A stretch of 64,000 nucleotides of DNA from Mycolicibacterium sphagni (GCF_002250655.1 NZ_NOZR01000030.1:1-64000); one strand, 5' to 3'; shown: positions 33,770 to 43,800, counted from the first letter of the stretch. Numbers and translations: made by a program. Notes: a model not told the origin generated them from the sequence alone.

Positions 33770-34392
33770 TCGCGTTCACTCGCGATCGCGTTCACCGCAG
33801 CCGCCGCCATCGCGCTGCCACCACGACGCCCCGTCACCACCAGGTAGTGGATCCCGCGGGGCCGGTCGATCAACTCCTGCTTGGACTGCGCCGAGCCCAC
33901 GAACCCGACTGGGCCACCCAACACCGACACCGGGGCGGGCACCCCCTCGTCGACCAGTTCCAGCAGCCGGAACAAGGCGGTCGGCGCGTTGCCGATCGCC
34001 ACCACCGCACCGGCCAGCCGATCGGCCCACAGCTCAACACCCGCGGCCGAACGAGTCGTCTCACGGCGCTGGGCCAGCTCGGGCGCCCGCGGATCGGCGA
34101 CCAGCGACACCACCTCATTGCCGGCCGGCAGCCGAGCAGCGGTGATTCCTGCCGCGACCATCGACGAATCGCACAGAATCGGTGCACCGGCCTGCAGCGC
34201 GGCACGCGTTGCGCTCACCACACCGGGGGTGAACGCCACATGTTCGGCTACGTCGACCTGCCCGCAGGTGTGGATCAGCCGGACGACCACCCGCGCGACA
34301 TCCTCGGGGAACGGTGTCAGGTCGGCTTCGTCGCGAATGGTCGCGAACGACTGCCGATAGATCTCGGCGGCGTCGCGAATGTAGTCGAGCAC
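33766..34392 (-). CDS. cobH: Precorrin-8X methylmutase CobH
   Basis: Moves a methyl group from C11 to C12 to form hydrogenobyrinic acid. The 208-residue protein has the catalytic His in LIHTCGQVD (about residue 41) and the conserved CDSSMVAAGI and APTALFRLLELV segments. It lies between cobG (16-bp gap) and cobIJ (4-bp overlap) and corresponds to Rv2065. Confidence 0.95.
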   Translation of the reverse strand: MLDYIRDAAEIYRQSFATIRDEADLTPFPEDVARVVVRLIHTCGQVDVAEHVAFTPGVVSATRAALQAGAPILCDSSMVAAGITAARLPAGNEVVSLVADPRAPELAQRRETTRSAAGVELWADRLAGAVVAIGNAPTALFRLLELVDEGVPAPVSVLGGPVGFVGSAQSKQELIDRPRGIHYLVVTGRRGGSAMAAAAVNAIASERE

Positions 34393-34408
34393 CCGCTCAC
34401 CCTACGAC

Positions 34409-35521
34409 CTAGCGTGATGTCCGCCGGAACCCCTCTTCGGTCGCCACGAAGACCTGACCAGTCGGGGGACTCCCGCAGGCTCGTTCGCAGCCCACGTAGT
34501 GCACATGGCCGTCAACATCCTCTTCGGCCACCACGCGCGCCGCCTCGGCTCGCACGTCGGCCAGCGACTTCTCGCACCCGGGGCTGCCCACACACGCGGT
34601 CACGTCCAGCCAGGGCGAGTTCTCGTCGAAGACCAGGCCCATCGGGGCGAGTACCCGCAGCGATGTGTCAGCCACCGCTTCGGTCAGATCGCAGATCAGC
34701 AGCGATCGCCACGGGGTGACGACGATCGGCGCGTCGATGGCGGCGACGAACTCGGCCTGCCTGGCCGCCAGCACGCCCAGTGGGATCGCCGTACCCAGCG
34801 CCACCGCGCCGTCGTCCTGCGCGATCCACCCGACCGGCGGACGCAGCACCGGGAGATGGGTGGCACCGGCGGGCGCGGTCACCTGGAATCCTGCGACCAA
34901 CGAGGACTGATCATCCAATTCCGTTATTCGCCAGCACTTTCCACGAATGTCGACGAACCGGCGGGCAACCTCGACCAGTGCCGCGATCACCTCGCCCGGC
35001 GCGAGCCTTATCCCGGTGTCGTGGCCGGCGAGCATCAGCGCCACACCGTCGGTCAGGACATGCGCACCGATGTCGGCGCCCAGCCCGGAAATATCGCCGC
35101 GGCCGTCGTCGAGGCCGAACAGGAACCGGCCCGGCAGTCGCGCCAGATCCGGGTCGGCCTGGATGGCCGCGTCCAGTTCGGTGACCCATGGCCGAATATC
35201 GGCCAGCCCGCCGACCCGGCCGGACAGGGGAGAAGCGACGATGTTGCGCACTCGTTCGTGGGTGGGCGACGGCAGCAGACCGGCGCCGGCCACCGCGTCG
35301 GCGACGGCAGCGGTATCACCCACGCCGCGCAGCTGTAGGTTCCCCCGTACGGTCAGCTCCAGCGTGCCGTTGCCGAACGCCGACGCCGTGTGCGCCAGCG
35401 CTTCCAGCTGTGCCGCGGAGATCATCCCGCCGGGCAGCCGCAACCGGGCCAGTGCGCCGTCGGCGGCCTGGTGCACCTGCAGGGCACCGGGGCAGGCGTC
35501 GTCGTCGCGCATTCGCTCCAC
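34409..35521 (-). CDS. cobG: Precorrin-3B synthase CobG
   Basis: Oxygen-dependent ring-contraction enzyme of the aerobic pathway, related to sulfite/nitrite reductases. The 370-residue protein has two ferredoxin-like half domains and a 4Fe-4S/siroheme-type cysteine set, TACVGSPGCEKS and VGCERACGSPP near the C-terminus. The open frame runs far upstream to 36610 but only as a high-GC shadow of the DUF4129 gene. The GTG at 35521 has TACGGT six bases upstream, which favours it over the ATG at 35512. It heads cobG-cobH-cobIJ and corresponds to Rv2064. Its presence shows the aerobic route. Confidence 0.93.
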   Translation of the reverse strand: MERMRDDDACPGALQVHQAADGALARLRLPGGMISAAQLEALAHTASAFGNGTLELTVRGNLQLRGVGDTAAVADAVAGAGLLPSPTHERVRNIVASPLSGRVGGLADIRPWVTELDAAIQADPDLARLPGRFLFGLDDGRGDISGLGADIGAHVLTDGVALMLAGHDTGIRLAPGEVIAALVEVARRFVDIRGKCWRITELDDQSSLVAGFQVTAPAGATHLPVLRPPVGWIAQDDGAVALGTAIPLGVLAARQAEFVAAIDAPIVVTPWRSLLICDLTEAVADTSLRVLAPMGLVFDENSPWLDVTACVGSPGCEKSLADVRAEAARVVAEEDVDGHVHYVGCERACGSPPTGQVFVATEEGFRRTSR

Positions 35522-35551
35522 CCGTCCACCGTACGGGCGTATGTTCAGGCG

Positions 35552-35803
35552 ATGGCGACGGCTGCCACACCGCAGGTGGGAATCATCGGCGCCGGGGTGT
35601 CCGGCCCGTGTATGGCGACGTGGCGGATCGAACAAATGCGGGCAGGCCGGGTCGCTTGTGCGGCACCCACCGAAGTGGCGACGAAGAGCTACAACGAGGA
35701 CATCAAAGCGGCTCTCCCCGAGGTCTTTCCGTTGGATTCGGGCCAGCACCAGGAGCTGCTTCAGGGTCCGGTGGTCGCCGACTTCGAGGTTCGTAGCCCC
35801 TAA
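35552..35803 (+). pseudogene. Remnant of a flavin-containing monooxygenase with an internal deletion
   Basis: An 83-codon open frame that joins the N-terminus of an FAD monooxygenase (TPQVGIIGAGVSG, the GxGxxG dinucleotide loop) directly to sequence like the C-terminal part of the same family (VATKSYNEDIKAALP). About 350 or more residues of the usual 450-500 are missing, and the final 30 residues look degenerate. It cannot be an active monooxygenase. A TATGTT hexamer lies six bases before its ATG, so it may still be transcribed. Its TAA is immediately followed by the ATG of the DUF4129 gene. Confidence 0.7.
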
Positions 35804-36745
35804 ATGCAGGGCACCGGGCAGGCGAGAGTGCGGGTGGCCGCACTGGTCGCCTTGGTCCTGCTGCTCGGGGTCTCGCTGCGCGGGCATCTGCCCGGTGCGC
35901 AACCGGCCAACCGCGAGCCACCGGGCGACAACTCCGCGAGTCTGCTGGGGATGCTGGCCCTGGTAACGGTGTGCCTGCTGGTGATCATCGTGTCGATCGT
36001 GGCCTCGCTGCGCGACCCGCGGCGAGCCAAACAGGCTGCCCGCGAGCACGTCCCAGGCGGCGCAGGCGGCGGGACGCGACGGAGTTGGCGCTTCGTGCTG
36101 GTGATCGTCGGCGTGATCTTGGCCTGGATATTGGTCGTCGCGCTGCTTGCCCAGCTGCGCATGCCGCAGCTCGGGGGGCCGGCCCCGCCGAGCACATCGC
36201 CTCCTGGCAGCAGACCGCCCGGCGGCGAATCCGTTCCGCGCCCACCGCCACCCCAGCCAGGCGATGGTGACGTGGTCTTCTGGTACCTCGTGATCGCCAT
36301 GGCCGTCCTGCTGGCGGTCGTCTTGGCCGGAACGGTCGTGCTCCGGATTCGCGGCCGACGCGCTCCGTCGCCGGTCCCGCTGGTTGCCGCTGGTGCAGAA
36401 CCGGCGGCGCCCGGGCCGGGATCGCTTGCGCTGGCGGCCGAACGGGGGCTGGCCGAGGTGGGCGATCTCAGCCGTGAACCGCGGGAGGCCATCATTGCGT
36501 GTTACGTAGCGATGGAACGCGCACTGGCCGACGCGCCCGGTGCGGCACCGCAGGAGTCGGACACCCCCTCGGAGGTCCTGGCTCGCGCGGTCGAGCACGA
36601 GGCGATTCACGCCGGCAGCGCAACCGAACTCGTCATGCTATTCGCTGAGGCCAGGTTCAGCACCCACGTGATGAACGAGGGGCACCGCGAGACTGCTGAA
36701 CGTGCGCTTCGTCTCGTTCTCGACGAGCTGCGGAGCACCGTGTGA
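35804..36745 (+). CDS. DUF4129 membrane protein of a MoxR locus
   Basis: A 313-residue membrane protein with hydrophobic segments near residues 10-25, 47-68, 92-116 and 160-182, a Pro-rich external loop (about 122-155), and a C-terminal cytoplasmic DUF4129 domain (LSREPREAIIACYVAMERAL, TPSEVLARAVEHEA, LFAEARFSTHVM). DUF4129 proteins accompany MoxR and DUF58 proteins and transglutaminase-like proteins. The function is unknown. The ATG abuts the stop of the monooxygenase remnant with no spacer, suggesting reinitiation or dependence on that promoter. It overlaps the next gene by four bases. Confidence 0.82.
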   Translation: MQGTGQARVRVAALVALVLLLGVSLRGHLPGAQPANREPPGDNSASLLGMLALVTVCLLVIIVSIVASLRDPRRAKQAAREHVPGGAGGGTRRSWRFVLVIVGVILAWILVVALLAQLRMPQLGGPAPPSTSPPGSRPPGGESVPRPPPPQPGDGDVVFWYLVIAMAVLLAVVLAGTVVLRIRGRRAPSPVPLVAAGAEPAAPGPGSLALAAERGLAEVGDLSREPREAIIACYVAMERALADAPGAAPQESDTPSEVLARAVEHEAIHAGSATELVMLFAEARFSTHVMNEGHRETAERALRLVLDELRSTV

Positions 36746-37215
36746 TCAGGCTGATGGCCGGCGGGCTCGTCCTGGTCGCGGCGGCGGAAGTCCTGGCGAT
36801 GGTGCTGACAGCAGGGCGCTGGGTGATGCCGATCGCCGGGCTGGCGCTCGCGGTATTCCTGCTCGCTGCCCGCCTGAGCTTCGGCGCGGCACCTCATCGT
36901 CTGCCGGCAGAGTCGGCCGATGATCCCGGGGAAGCGTTGCAGCGCTGGCGATCCCGGACCGAATCGACGATTCAGTGGGCCGACTCCACCCGGGACGACT
37001 GGGACCGGCACCTGCGGCCCCGGCTGGCGCGTGAGTTCGTGCTCGCCACCCGTCAGCGCGATCCGGCGGCATTGCAGGCCACCGGGCGCATCGTGTTCGG
37101 TGACGACCTGTGGGTCTGGGTGGACCCTAACAACATCGTTCGAAGCCGGGGCCGCGAACCAGGACCGGGGTACGCCACGCTCGAAGAGATCCTGCGACGG
37201 ATGGAAGACCTATGA
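36742..37215 (+). CDS. Membrane-anchored protein of the MoxR locus
   Basis: A 157-residue protein with two N-terminal membrane helices (about 5-23 and 29-47) and a soluble C-terminal half with charged helices (PGEALQRWRSRTESTIQW, DDWDRHLRPRLAREFVLAT). No known domain is recognised. GTG start and stop overlap the neighbours by four bases each, so it is an integral member of the five-gene unit, comparable in place to the small proteins of the M. tuberculosis MoxR2 locus (around Rv3691-Rv3694). Confidence 0.75.
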   Translation: MIRLMAGGLVLVAAAEVLAMVLTAGRWVMPIAGLALAVFLLAARLSFGAAPHRLPAESADDPGEALQRWRSRTESTIQWADSTRDDWDRHLRPRLAREFVLATRQRDPAALQATGRIVFGDDLWVWVDPNNIVRSRGREPGPGYATLEEILRRMEDL

Positions 37216-38180
37216 CGATGCCGGCGCCGGCGATGACGGCCTACTGCGAGGCCGTGCTTGACGAGATCGAGCGGGCGGTGGTCGGAAAACGCGCCGCGCT
37301 CACGCTGATCCTGACCACGGTGCTGGCCGGTGGGCACGTGCTGATCGAAGACCTGCCCGGCATGGGCAAAACCCTGATCGCGCGGTCGTTCGCGGCCGCG
37401 CTCGGCCTGCGCTTCACCCGTGTGCAGTTCACACCCGACCTGCTGCCCGCAGACCTGCTCGGCTCCACGATCTACGACATGCAGTCCGGCCGCTTCGAGT
37501 TTCGGCCGGGCCCGATCTTCACGAATCTGGTGATGGCCGACGAGATCAACCGGACCCCGCCCAAGACGCAGGCCGCTCTGCTGGAGGCGATGGCCGAACG
37601 TCAGGTCAGCATCGACGGCGAAACCCACAGACTCCCTTTGCCGTTCATCGTGCTGGCTACCGACAACCCGATCGAGTACGAGGGCACCTACCCGTTGCCC
37701 GAAGCCCAGCTCGACCGATTTGCCGTCAAAGTCGCATTGAAGTACCTGTCCGAGGCAGAGGAGGCGTCGATGTTGCGGCGCCGCCTGGACCGGGGTTCAG
37801 CGGAGGTGACCATCAAGCAGGTGGTGGACGCCAAAGACCTTCTGGCGATGCGGGAATCGGTGGAGCACGTCTCGGTGCACGACGACGTCCTGCACTACGT
37901 GGTGTCCCTGGCGACGGCTACCCGCAGCCACCCGCAAGTGGCTGTCGGCGCCAGCCCGCGCGCCGAGCTGGACCTGGTCCAACTCGCCCGCGCCCGCGCG
38001 CTGGTGTCAGGCCGGGACTATGTGATCCCCGAGGATGTGAAAGCGCTTGCGGTTCCCGCGATCGCCCATCGGATCAGCCTACGGCCGGAGATGTGGGTGC
38101 GCAGCGTGCATGGTTCCGACGTGGTCGACCAGCTGCTGCGGCGGCTGCCGGTCCCACGGGCACGCGGACAGGGCCAGTGA
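37212..38180 (+). CDS. MoxR-type AAA ATPase
   Basis: A 322-residue AAA+ ATPase of the MoxR class. Walker A is EDLPGMGKT (about residues 47-55), Walker B is LVMADEINR (about 106-114), sensor 1 is LATDNPIEYEG, and PEAQLDRF carries the arginine finger region. MoxR proteins are chaperones that load cofactors or assemble complexes, usually with a von Willebrand or DUF58 partner, which follows directly here. It overlaps the previous gene by four bases (ATGA) and the next by one base (TGATG). Confidence 0.92.
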   Translation: MTMPAPAMTAYCEAVLDEIERAVVGKRAALTLILTTVLAGGHVLIEDLPGMGKTLIARSFAAALGLRFTRVQFTPDLLPADLLGSTIYDMQSGRFEFRPGPIFTNLVMADEINRTPPKTQAALLEAMAERQVSIDGETHRLPLPFIVLATDNPIEYEGTYPLPEAQLDRFAVKVALKYLSEAEEASMLRRRLDRGSAEVTIKQVVDAKDLLAMRESVEHVSVHDDVLHYVVSLATATRSHPQVAVGASPRAELDLVQLARARALVSGRDYVIPEDVKALAVPAIAHRISLRPEMWVRSVHGSDVVDQLLRRLPVPRARGQGQ

Positions 38181-39421
38181 TGGCTGACACCCGCAGCACC
38201 GAAGCCGTATTGCGTTGGAGCGCATCGCCATTGACTCGTTCGATTGCCACCTGCGTCGGTGTCGTACTTGCGATCGCTGTGATCGGCGCGCGGTGGCAGC
38301 TGATCGCGTTCGTGGCGCCGATGCTCGGCCTGCTGTCTTCGATCGATTGGCAGCGCCGCCCGGCGACCACGTCAGTGCTCGGATATCCCGGCACGGCACG
38401 CTGTTTCGAGAACGAGCAGATGCAGCTGAGCGCCGAGCTGGCTGAGGAGACCCCCGTCGGGACCCTGCACGTCTGCGCGATACCCGGACTGCAGACCGAG
38501 GTGATCTCCGGCGATGACGCACGCACGACGGTCTCCGCCGGAGCGCCGCGGTGGGGCCGATACCCGCTGCGCACCCAGGTCGAGGTCGTCGCGGCCGGCG
38601 GGCTGCTCACCGGCACCGCGACCATCGACGCCGCCGACCTGTTCGTGTTCCCAGTCGCGCCGCCGCAGCCGACCGGGATTCCGCGGACGGAATTGCCCGA
38701 CCGGCTGGGCACCCATCTGACCCGCCACATCGGCCCCGGTGTGGAATTCGCCGATATTCGCCCCTATCTGCCCGGCGATCAGCTCCGCACCGTGAACTGG
38801 TCGGTCAGCGCCCGCCGCGGCACCCTGCACGTCACCGAACGGCTGACCGACCGTGCCGCCGACGTGGTGGTGCTCGTGGACATGAGTGCCCAGCCGGCCG
38901 GGCCCGCGACCGCGGCCACCGAGCGGGCGCTGCGCGGTGCCACCCAGGTGGTGCAGACGGCGCTGCGCAATGGTGACCGGGCCGGGATCGTCGGGCTAGG
39001 CGGAAGCCGGCCGCGCTGGCTCGGCGCTGACATCGGCCGCCGCCAGTTCTACCGGGTACTCGACGCCGCGCTCGGCGTCGGCAGCGAATACCTCAACACG
39101 GCAGGAACATTGGCGCCGCGTGCCGCCATTCCGCCCGGCGCGGTCGTCGTCGGATTCTCGACGATGCTCGACACCGGCTTCGCACTGGCCTTGATCGACC
39201 TGTGCAAGAGGGGGCACACGGTCGTGGCGGTCGACGTCTTGGAGGGCTGGCCCTTCGCCGACAGTCACGATCCGATCCTCGAGCGGATGTGGGCACTGCA
39301 GCGTTCGGCGATGTACCGCGACATGAAGGTGATCGGTGTCGACGTGGTGCCATGGCCCGGCGGGATCACCCTTGACCAGGCGATGAGCCTGGTACCTGAC
39401 CGGGCCCGGCGCTCGTCATGA
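38180..39421 (+). CDS. DUF58 (vWA-like) protein
   Basis: A 413-residue protein with two N-terminal membrane helices (about 18-55) and a DUF58 domain. The family signature is complete: HIGPGVEFADIRPYLPGDQ followed by RTVNWSVSARRG, with a MIDAS-like VVLVDMSAQ strand after it. It is the standard partner of MoxR. The start ATG is chosen because it shares one base with the moxR stop; the in-frame extension upstream falls within moxR. Its end overlaps the last small membrane gene (ATGA). Confidence 0.88.
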   Translation: MADTRSTEAVLRWSASPLTRSIATCVGVVLAIAVIGARWQLIAFVAPMLGLLSSIDWQRRPATTSVLGYPGTARCFENEQMQLSAELAEETPVGTLHVCAIPGLQTEVISGDDARTTVSAGAPRWGRYPLRTQVEVVAAGGLLTGTATIDAADLFVFPVAPPQPTGIPRTELPDRLGTHLTRHIGPGVEFADIRPYLPGDQLRTVNWSVSARRGTLHVTERLTDRAADVVVLVDMSAQPAGPATAATERALRGATQVVQTALRNGDRAGIVGLGGSRPRWLGADIGRRQFYRVLDAALGVGSEYLNTAGTLAPRAAIPPGAVVVGFSTMLDTGFALALIDLCKRGHTVVAVDVLEGWPFADSHDPILERMWALQRSAMYRDMKVIGVDVVPWPGGITLDQAMSLVPDRARRSS

Positions 39422-39837
39422 CATCCCAGCGGCTGGCGGCCGCAGCGTTCGGGGTGGCGATGGCCGGCGCGGCGGCGGTCGGTGCCGATCAATGGGCGCT
39501 GATCGCGGTGGCGGTGGCGCTGATCGCTGTGCCGGCCGGGCTCTACCTGCGGGCCGCGGCCACCGCTGCCGTGCTCGTGGTGGTCGGCGCCGTCGCGCTG
39601 AGTCCGTCGCAACCGATGCTGGCCGCGGTGTCCGGCGTGTGCGCGACGGCGTATCTGGTGTTGACGCACGCTGCGATCACCCGACCGACAGCGATCGGGA
39701 TCGTCGGGTTCGCCGCGATCGGGGTACTGGCCACCGCGGTACCGGCCGGACTTCCCTGGCTGGCGCTGCTGGCCCCGGTGGCGGCCGTCGTTGCCGTCGG
39801 CGTGGCACTGGGCCCATTCTTCGGCGCTGAGGACTAG
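39418..39837 (+). CDS. Small multi-pass membrane protein of the MoxR locus
   Basis: A 139-residue, almost wholly hydrophobic protein with four or five predicted membrane helices (about 5-20, 24-42, 46-62, 68-85, 92-135). It has no recognised domain. The ATGA overlap with the DUF58 gene makes it the last cistron of the unit. It converges on the TauD-type gene with a four-base overlap. Confidence 0.7.
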   Translation: MTSQRLAAAAFGVAMAGAAAVGADQWALIAVAVALIAVPAGLYLRAAATAAVLVVVGAVALSPSQPMLAAVSGVCATAYLVLTHAAITRPTAIGIVGFAAIGVLATAVPAGLPWLALLAPVAAVVAVGVALGPFFGAED

Positions 39838-40775
39838 CCGATCGGAAGCGGCTGCCCGGCTACCACATTGGGGGAGACCACGTCGGAATAGTGTGACGCG
39901 TCGCCGGTGATCGCCCGGCTGGGCAGGCCGTGCACGTCGATCGGGACGTCGCCGGCCAGCGTCACCCGGCGCAGGAACCGCGGCTGGTCGTCGTAGTCGG
40001 CCACGCCGTAGTGCTGGGTGGCGCGGTTGTCCCAGAGCGCGAGATCACCTGACTGCCAATTCCACCGGACGGTGTTCTCCAGCCGGGTGATGCGGTTCTG
40101 CAGTACCGAGAACAAGCTGGCGGACTCGCTGGTGCCCAGACCGACGAAACGTTTGACGAAATGCCCGAGCAGCAGCACCCGCTTACCGGTCTCGGGGTGG
40201 ATCCGCACCACCGGATGTTCGGTCTCGTAATAGGCGGATTGGAACTCGGCGCGGTATTCCCGGGTCTCGTTGGTGATCGCCTCAGGGTTCTCGGCCCCGT
40301 CGGCGGCGTAGTCGTAGAGGTTGGTGTGCGTCGCCCACAGGTTCTCGGCCAGCGCCCGCAACGCGGGGGGCAGTTGGTCGTAGGCGGCTTCGGTGGACGC
40401 CCACGCGGTGCTGCCGCCGTAGGTGGGCAGCGTCACCGCCCGCAGCAGCGACGCTTTGGGTGGCCGGTCGACGAACGTGACGTCGGAGTGCCAGGAATTG
40501 GCTCTGCCGAATCGGGAATCGACGGGTAGGACCGTATCGCCGCGCGACGTGACGGTCGGGTGGGCGATGGTCGGCACCCCGATGCGTCCGGCGAACGCCA
40601 CTTGACCGTCGTCGTCGAGGTGGTGTTGGTCGCGGAAGAAGATCACCTTGTGTTCCAGCAGCGCCGCGCGGATGGCGTCAACGGTGTCGGGGTCGAGATC
40701 GCCGCCGAGGCGCACCCCGGAGACCACCGCACCGATGTGGGCGCCGAGCTTGGAAACATCGAGTGAGAGGGGCAT
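39834..40775 (-). CDS. TauD/TfdA-type Fe(II)/2-oxoglutarate dioxygenase
   Basis: A 313-residue non-heme iron oxygenase. The facial triad is visible as His-x-Asp in SWHSDVTF and the distal His in NRATQHYGVADYDD. The 2-oxoglutarate arginine lies in PRFLRRVTLAG. The closest relative I recall is Rv3406, an alkyl sulfatase-type enzyme that releases sulfite or sulfate from organosulfur compounds. With the ssu operon 10 kb away, a role in sulfur scavenging is plausible but not shown. It diverges from cobN with a 96-bp gap. Confidence 0.85.
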   Translation of the reverse strand: MPLSLDVSKLGAHIGAVVSGVRLGGDLDPDTVDAIRAALLEHKVIFFRDQHHLDDDGQVAFAGRIGVPTIAHPTVTSRGDTVLPVDSRFGRANSWHSDVTFVDRPPKASLLRAVTLPTYGGSTAWASTEAAYDQLPPALRALAENLWATHTNLYDYAADGAENPEAITNETREYRAEFQSAYYETEHPVVRIHPETGKRVLLLGHFVKRFVGLGTSESASLFSVLQNRITRLENTVRWNWQSGDLALWDNRATQHYGVADYDDQPRFLRRVTLAGDVPIDVHGLPSRAITGDASHYSDVVSPNVVAGQPLPIG

Positions 40776-40871
40776 GACCTCGATGGTCTCGGTCCGTCAC
40801 ACCGTCGTACACCCTTCGGCTAGCCACGATCCGAATAGGGAGGGAGGGCTGCCGTACGGTACGAATGGTGG

Positions 40872-43800
40872 GTGCCTCCCACTGTGTTGTTGCTGTCAAC
40901 CTCGGACACCGACCTGATCACCGCCCGTGCCAGCGGCGCGGACTACACGTGGGCCAACCCGGCACGGCTGATCGACGGCGAGCTGGCCGACCTGCTCGAC
41001 GGCGCCGACCTGGTCGTGGTGCGCATCCTGGGCGGCTATCGGGCCTGGCAGGACGGTATCGACGCGGTGGTGGCCAGCGGGCGTCCGACCGTCGTCGTCA
41101 GCGGCGAGCAGGCTCCCGACGCCGACCTGATGGAGCGCTCCACAGTGCCCGCCGGCATCGCCGTGCAGACCCACATCTATCTGGCGCAGGGTGGGGTGGA
41201 GAACCTGCGGCAGCTGCACGCGTTCCTGTCCGACACCCTGCTGATGACCGGATTCGGCTTCACCCAGCCATCGGCCATGCCGTCGTGGGGCGTGCTGGAA
41301 CCCCGCTGCGAGGGTTGCGATGGCTGCGGGCTCGAGCGCGGGATGGATTCCCGTCCCACGATCGCGGTGCTGTACTACCGCGCGCAGCAATTGGCTGGCA
41401 ACGTCGCCTACATCCGCGCGATGTGTACAGCGATCAAGCAGGCTGGTGGTCGCCCGCTGCCGGTGTATTGCACCTCGTTGCGCACCCCGGAACCGGAGTT
41501 GCTCGACCTGCTGGGCACCGCAGACGCGATGGTGGTCACGGTGCTGGCCGCCGGCGGGGCGCGCCCAGCGACAGCCGGCGCAGGAGAAGACGACGACAGC
41601 TGGAGCGTCAAACACCTTGCCGCCCTTGATGTCCCGATCCTGCAGGGATTGTGCCTGACCAGTTCGCGGTCGACCTGGGCGGACAACGACGATGGTCTGA
41701 GCCCGCTGGACGTCGCCACCCAGGTGGCGGTACCGGAGTTCGACGGGCGCATCATCACCGTTCCGTTCTCCTTCAAGGAGATCGACTCCGACGGGCTGAT
41801 CTCGTATGTGCCCGACCCGGAACGGTGCGCCCGGGTGGCAGGCCTGGCGGTCAAGCACGCCACCCTGCGCCGCGTCGCCCCGGCCGATAAGCGACTGGCC
41901 CTGGTGTTCTCGGCCTACCCGACCAAACACTCGCGGATCGGCAACGCGGTAGGGCTGGACACCCCGGCCAGCACCGTTGCGCTGCTGCACGCGCTACGCG
42001 ATGCCGGCTACCGCATCGGCGACATTCCCGGCGTCGACGCATCCGACGGGGATGCTCTGATGCATGCTCTCATCGAGCGCGGCGGCCAGGACCCCGACTG
42101 GGTCACCGACGGCCAGCTGGCCGGCAACCCGATCCGGATTCCGGCTGCGCAGTACCGCGAGTGGTTCGCGACGTTGCCCGCCGAGCTCACCGACGCGATG
42201 GTCAGTCACTGGGGCCCGCCGCCGGGCGAGCTGTTCGTCGATCGCAGCCGCGACCCGGACGGCGAGATCGTCGTCGCCGCAATCCAATCCGACAACATCG
42301 TGATCTTGGTCCAGCCGCCACGCGGCTTCGGCGAGAACCCAGTGGCCATCTACCACGACCCCGATCTGCCGCCCAGCCACCACTACCTGGCCACCTACTT
42401 GTGGCTGCGCAACGGGTTCGGCGCACACGCTGCGGTGCATCTGGGCAAGCACGGCAACCTGGAATGGTTGCCCGGCAAGACCGTTGGCATGTCTGCCGCC
42501 TGCGGCACCGATGCGGCGCTGGGAGACTTGCCGCTGATCTACCCGTTCCTGGTGAACGACCCGGGGGAGGGCACCCAGGCCAAGCGCCGCGCGCACGCCA
42601 CCCTGGTCGACCACCTCATCCCGCCGATGGCACGCGCTGAGAGTTACGGCGACATCGCCCGGCTGGAACAGCTGCTCGACGAGCACGCCAACATCGCCGC
42701 GCTCGACCCGGGCAAGCTGCCCGCGATCCGCCAGCAGATCTGGACCCTGATGCGCGCGGCCAAGATGGACCACGATCTGGGCCTGGCCGAACGGCCCGAG
42801 GACGATTCCTTCGACGACATGCTCTTACACGTCGACGGCTGGCTCTGCGAGATCAAGGATGTCCAGATCCGCGACGGGCTGCACATCCTGGGTGCCGCGC
42901 CGGCCGGTGAGGCCGAACTCGACCTGGTGCTGGCGATCCTGCGAGCCCGCCAGCTCTTCGCCGGTGAACAGCACCTGCCCGGCCTGCGTCAGGCCCTCGG
43001 GTTGGCTGAGGATGGCACCGACGACAGGGTCACCGTCGATGAGGCCGAGCAGCGGGCCCGCGCACTGCTTGCCGGCCTGCAGGCCACCGGTTGGGACGCC
43101 GGCCGTGTCGATGAACTGACCGATGACGAGGGCGTCGCGGCGATCCTGCGATTCGCGGCGACAGAGGTGGTACCGCGGCTGGCCGGCACGTCCGGTGAGA
43201 TCGACCAGGTGCTGCGGGCGCTGGACGGACGGTTCATCCCCGCCGGACCGTCGGGTTCGCCGCTGCGCGGCCTGATCAACGTGCTGCCCACCGGTCGCAA
43301 CTTCTATTCCGTCGACCCCAAAGCCGTCCCGTCCAGGCTGGCCTGGGAAACCGGTGTGGCCATGGCGGATTCGCTGCTCGAGCGGTACAGAGCCGACCAT
43401 GGAGACTGGCCGAAATCGGTCGGGCTGTCGGTCTGGGGCACCTCGGCAATGCGGACCTCCGGCGACGATATCGCCGAAGTGCTTGCGTTACTGGGTGTCC
43501 GGCCGGTGTGGGACGACGCTTCGCGACGCGTCGTCGACCTCGAGGCCATCACGCTGGCCGAGCTGGGCCGGCCCCGCATCGATGTGACCGTGCGGATCTC
43601 CGGATTCTTCCGCGACGCCTTCCCGCACGTCGTCACGATGCTCGACGATGCGGTGCGCCTGGTCGCCGGGCTCGACGAGCCTACCGAGCAGAACTTCGTG
43701 CGCGCGCACGCCGAGGTGGATCTGGCTGAACACGGCGACGAAAGGCGCGCCACCACACGTATTTTCGGCTCCAAGCCCGGCACGTACGGGGCGGGCCTGC

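Noticed and set aside
35522..36610. N-terminal extension of cobG to 733 residues
   Set aside because: The extra residues are the antisense reading of the DUF4129 gene and remnant; CobG family length and a -10 hexamer place the start at 35521.
40776..40871. Cobalamin riboswitch upstream of cobN
   Set aside because: The 96-bp gap is too short and lacks a recognisable B12 box; a short palindrome CGTAC-G-GTACG is all that is seen.
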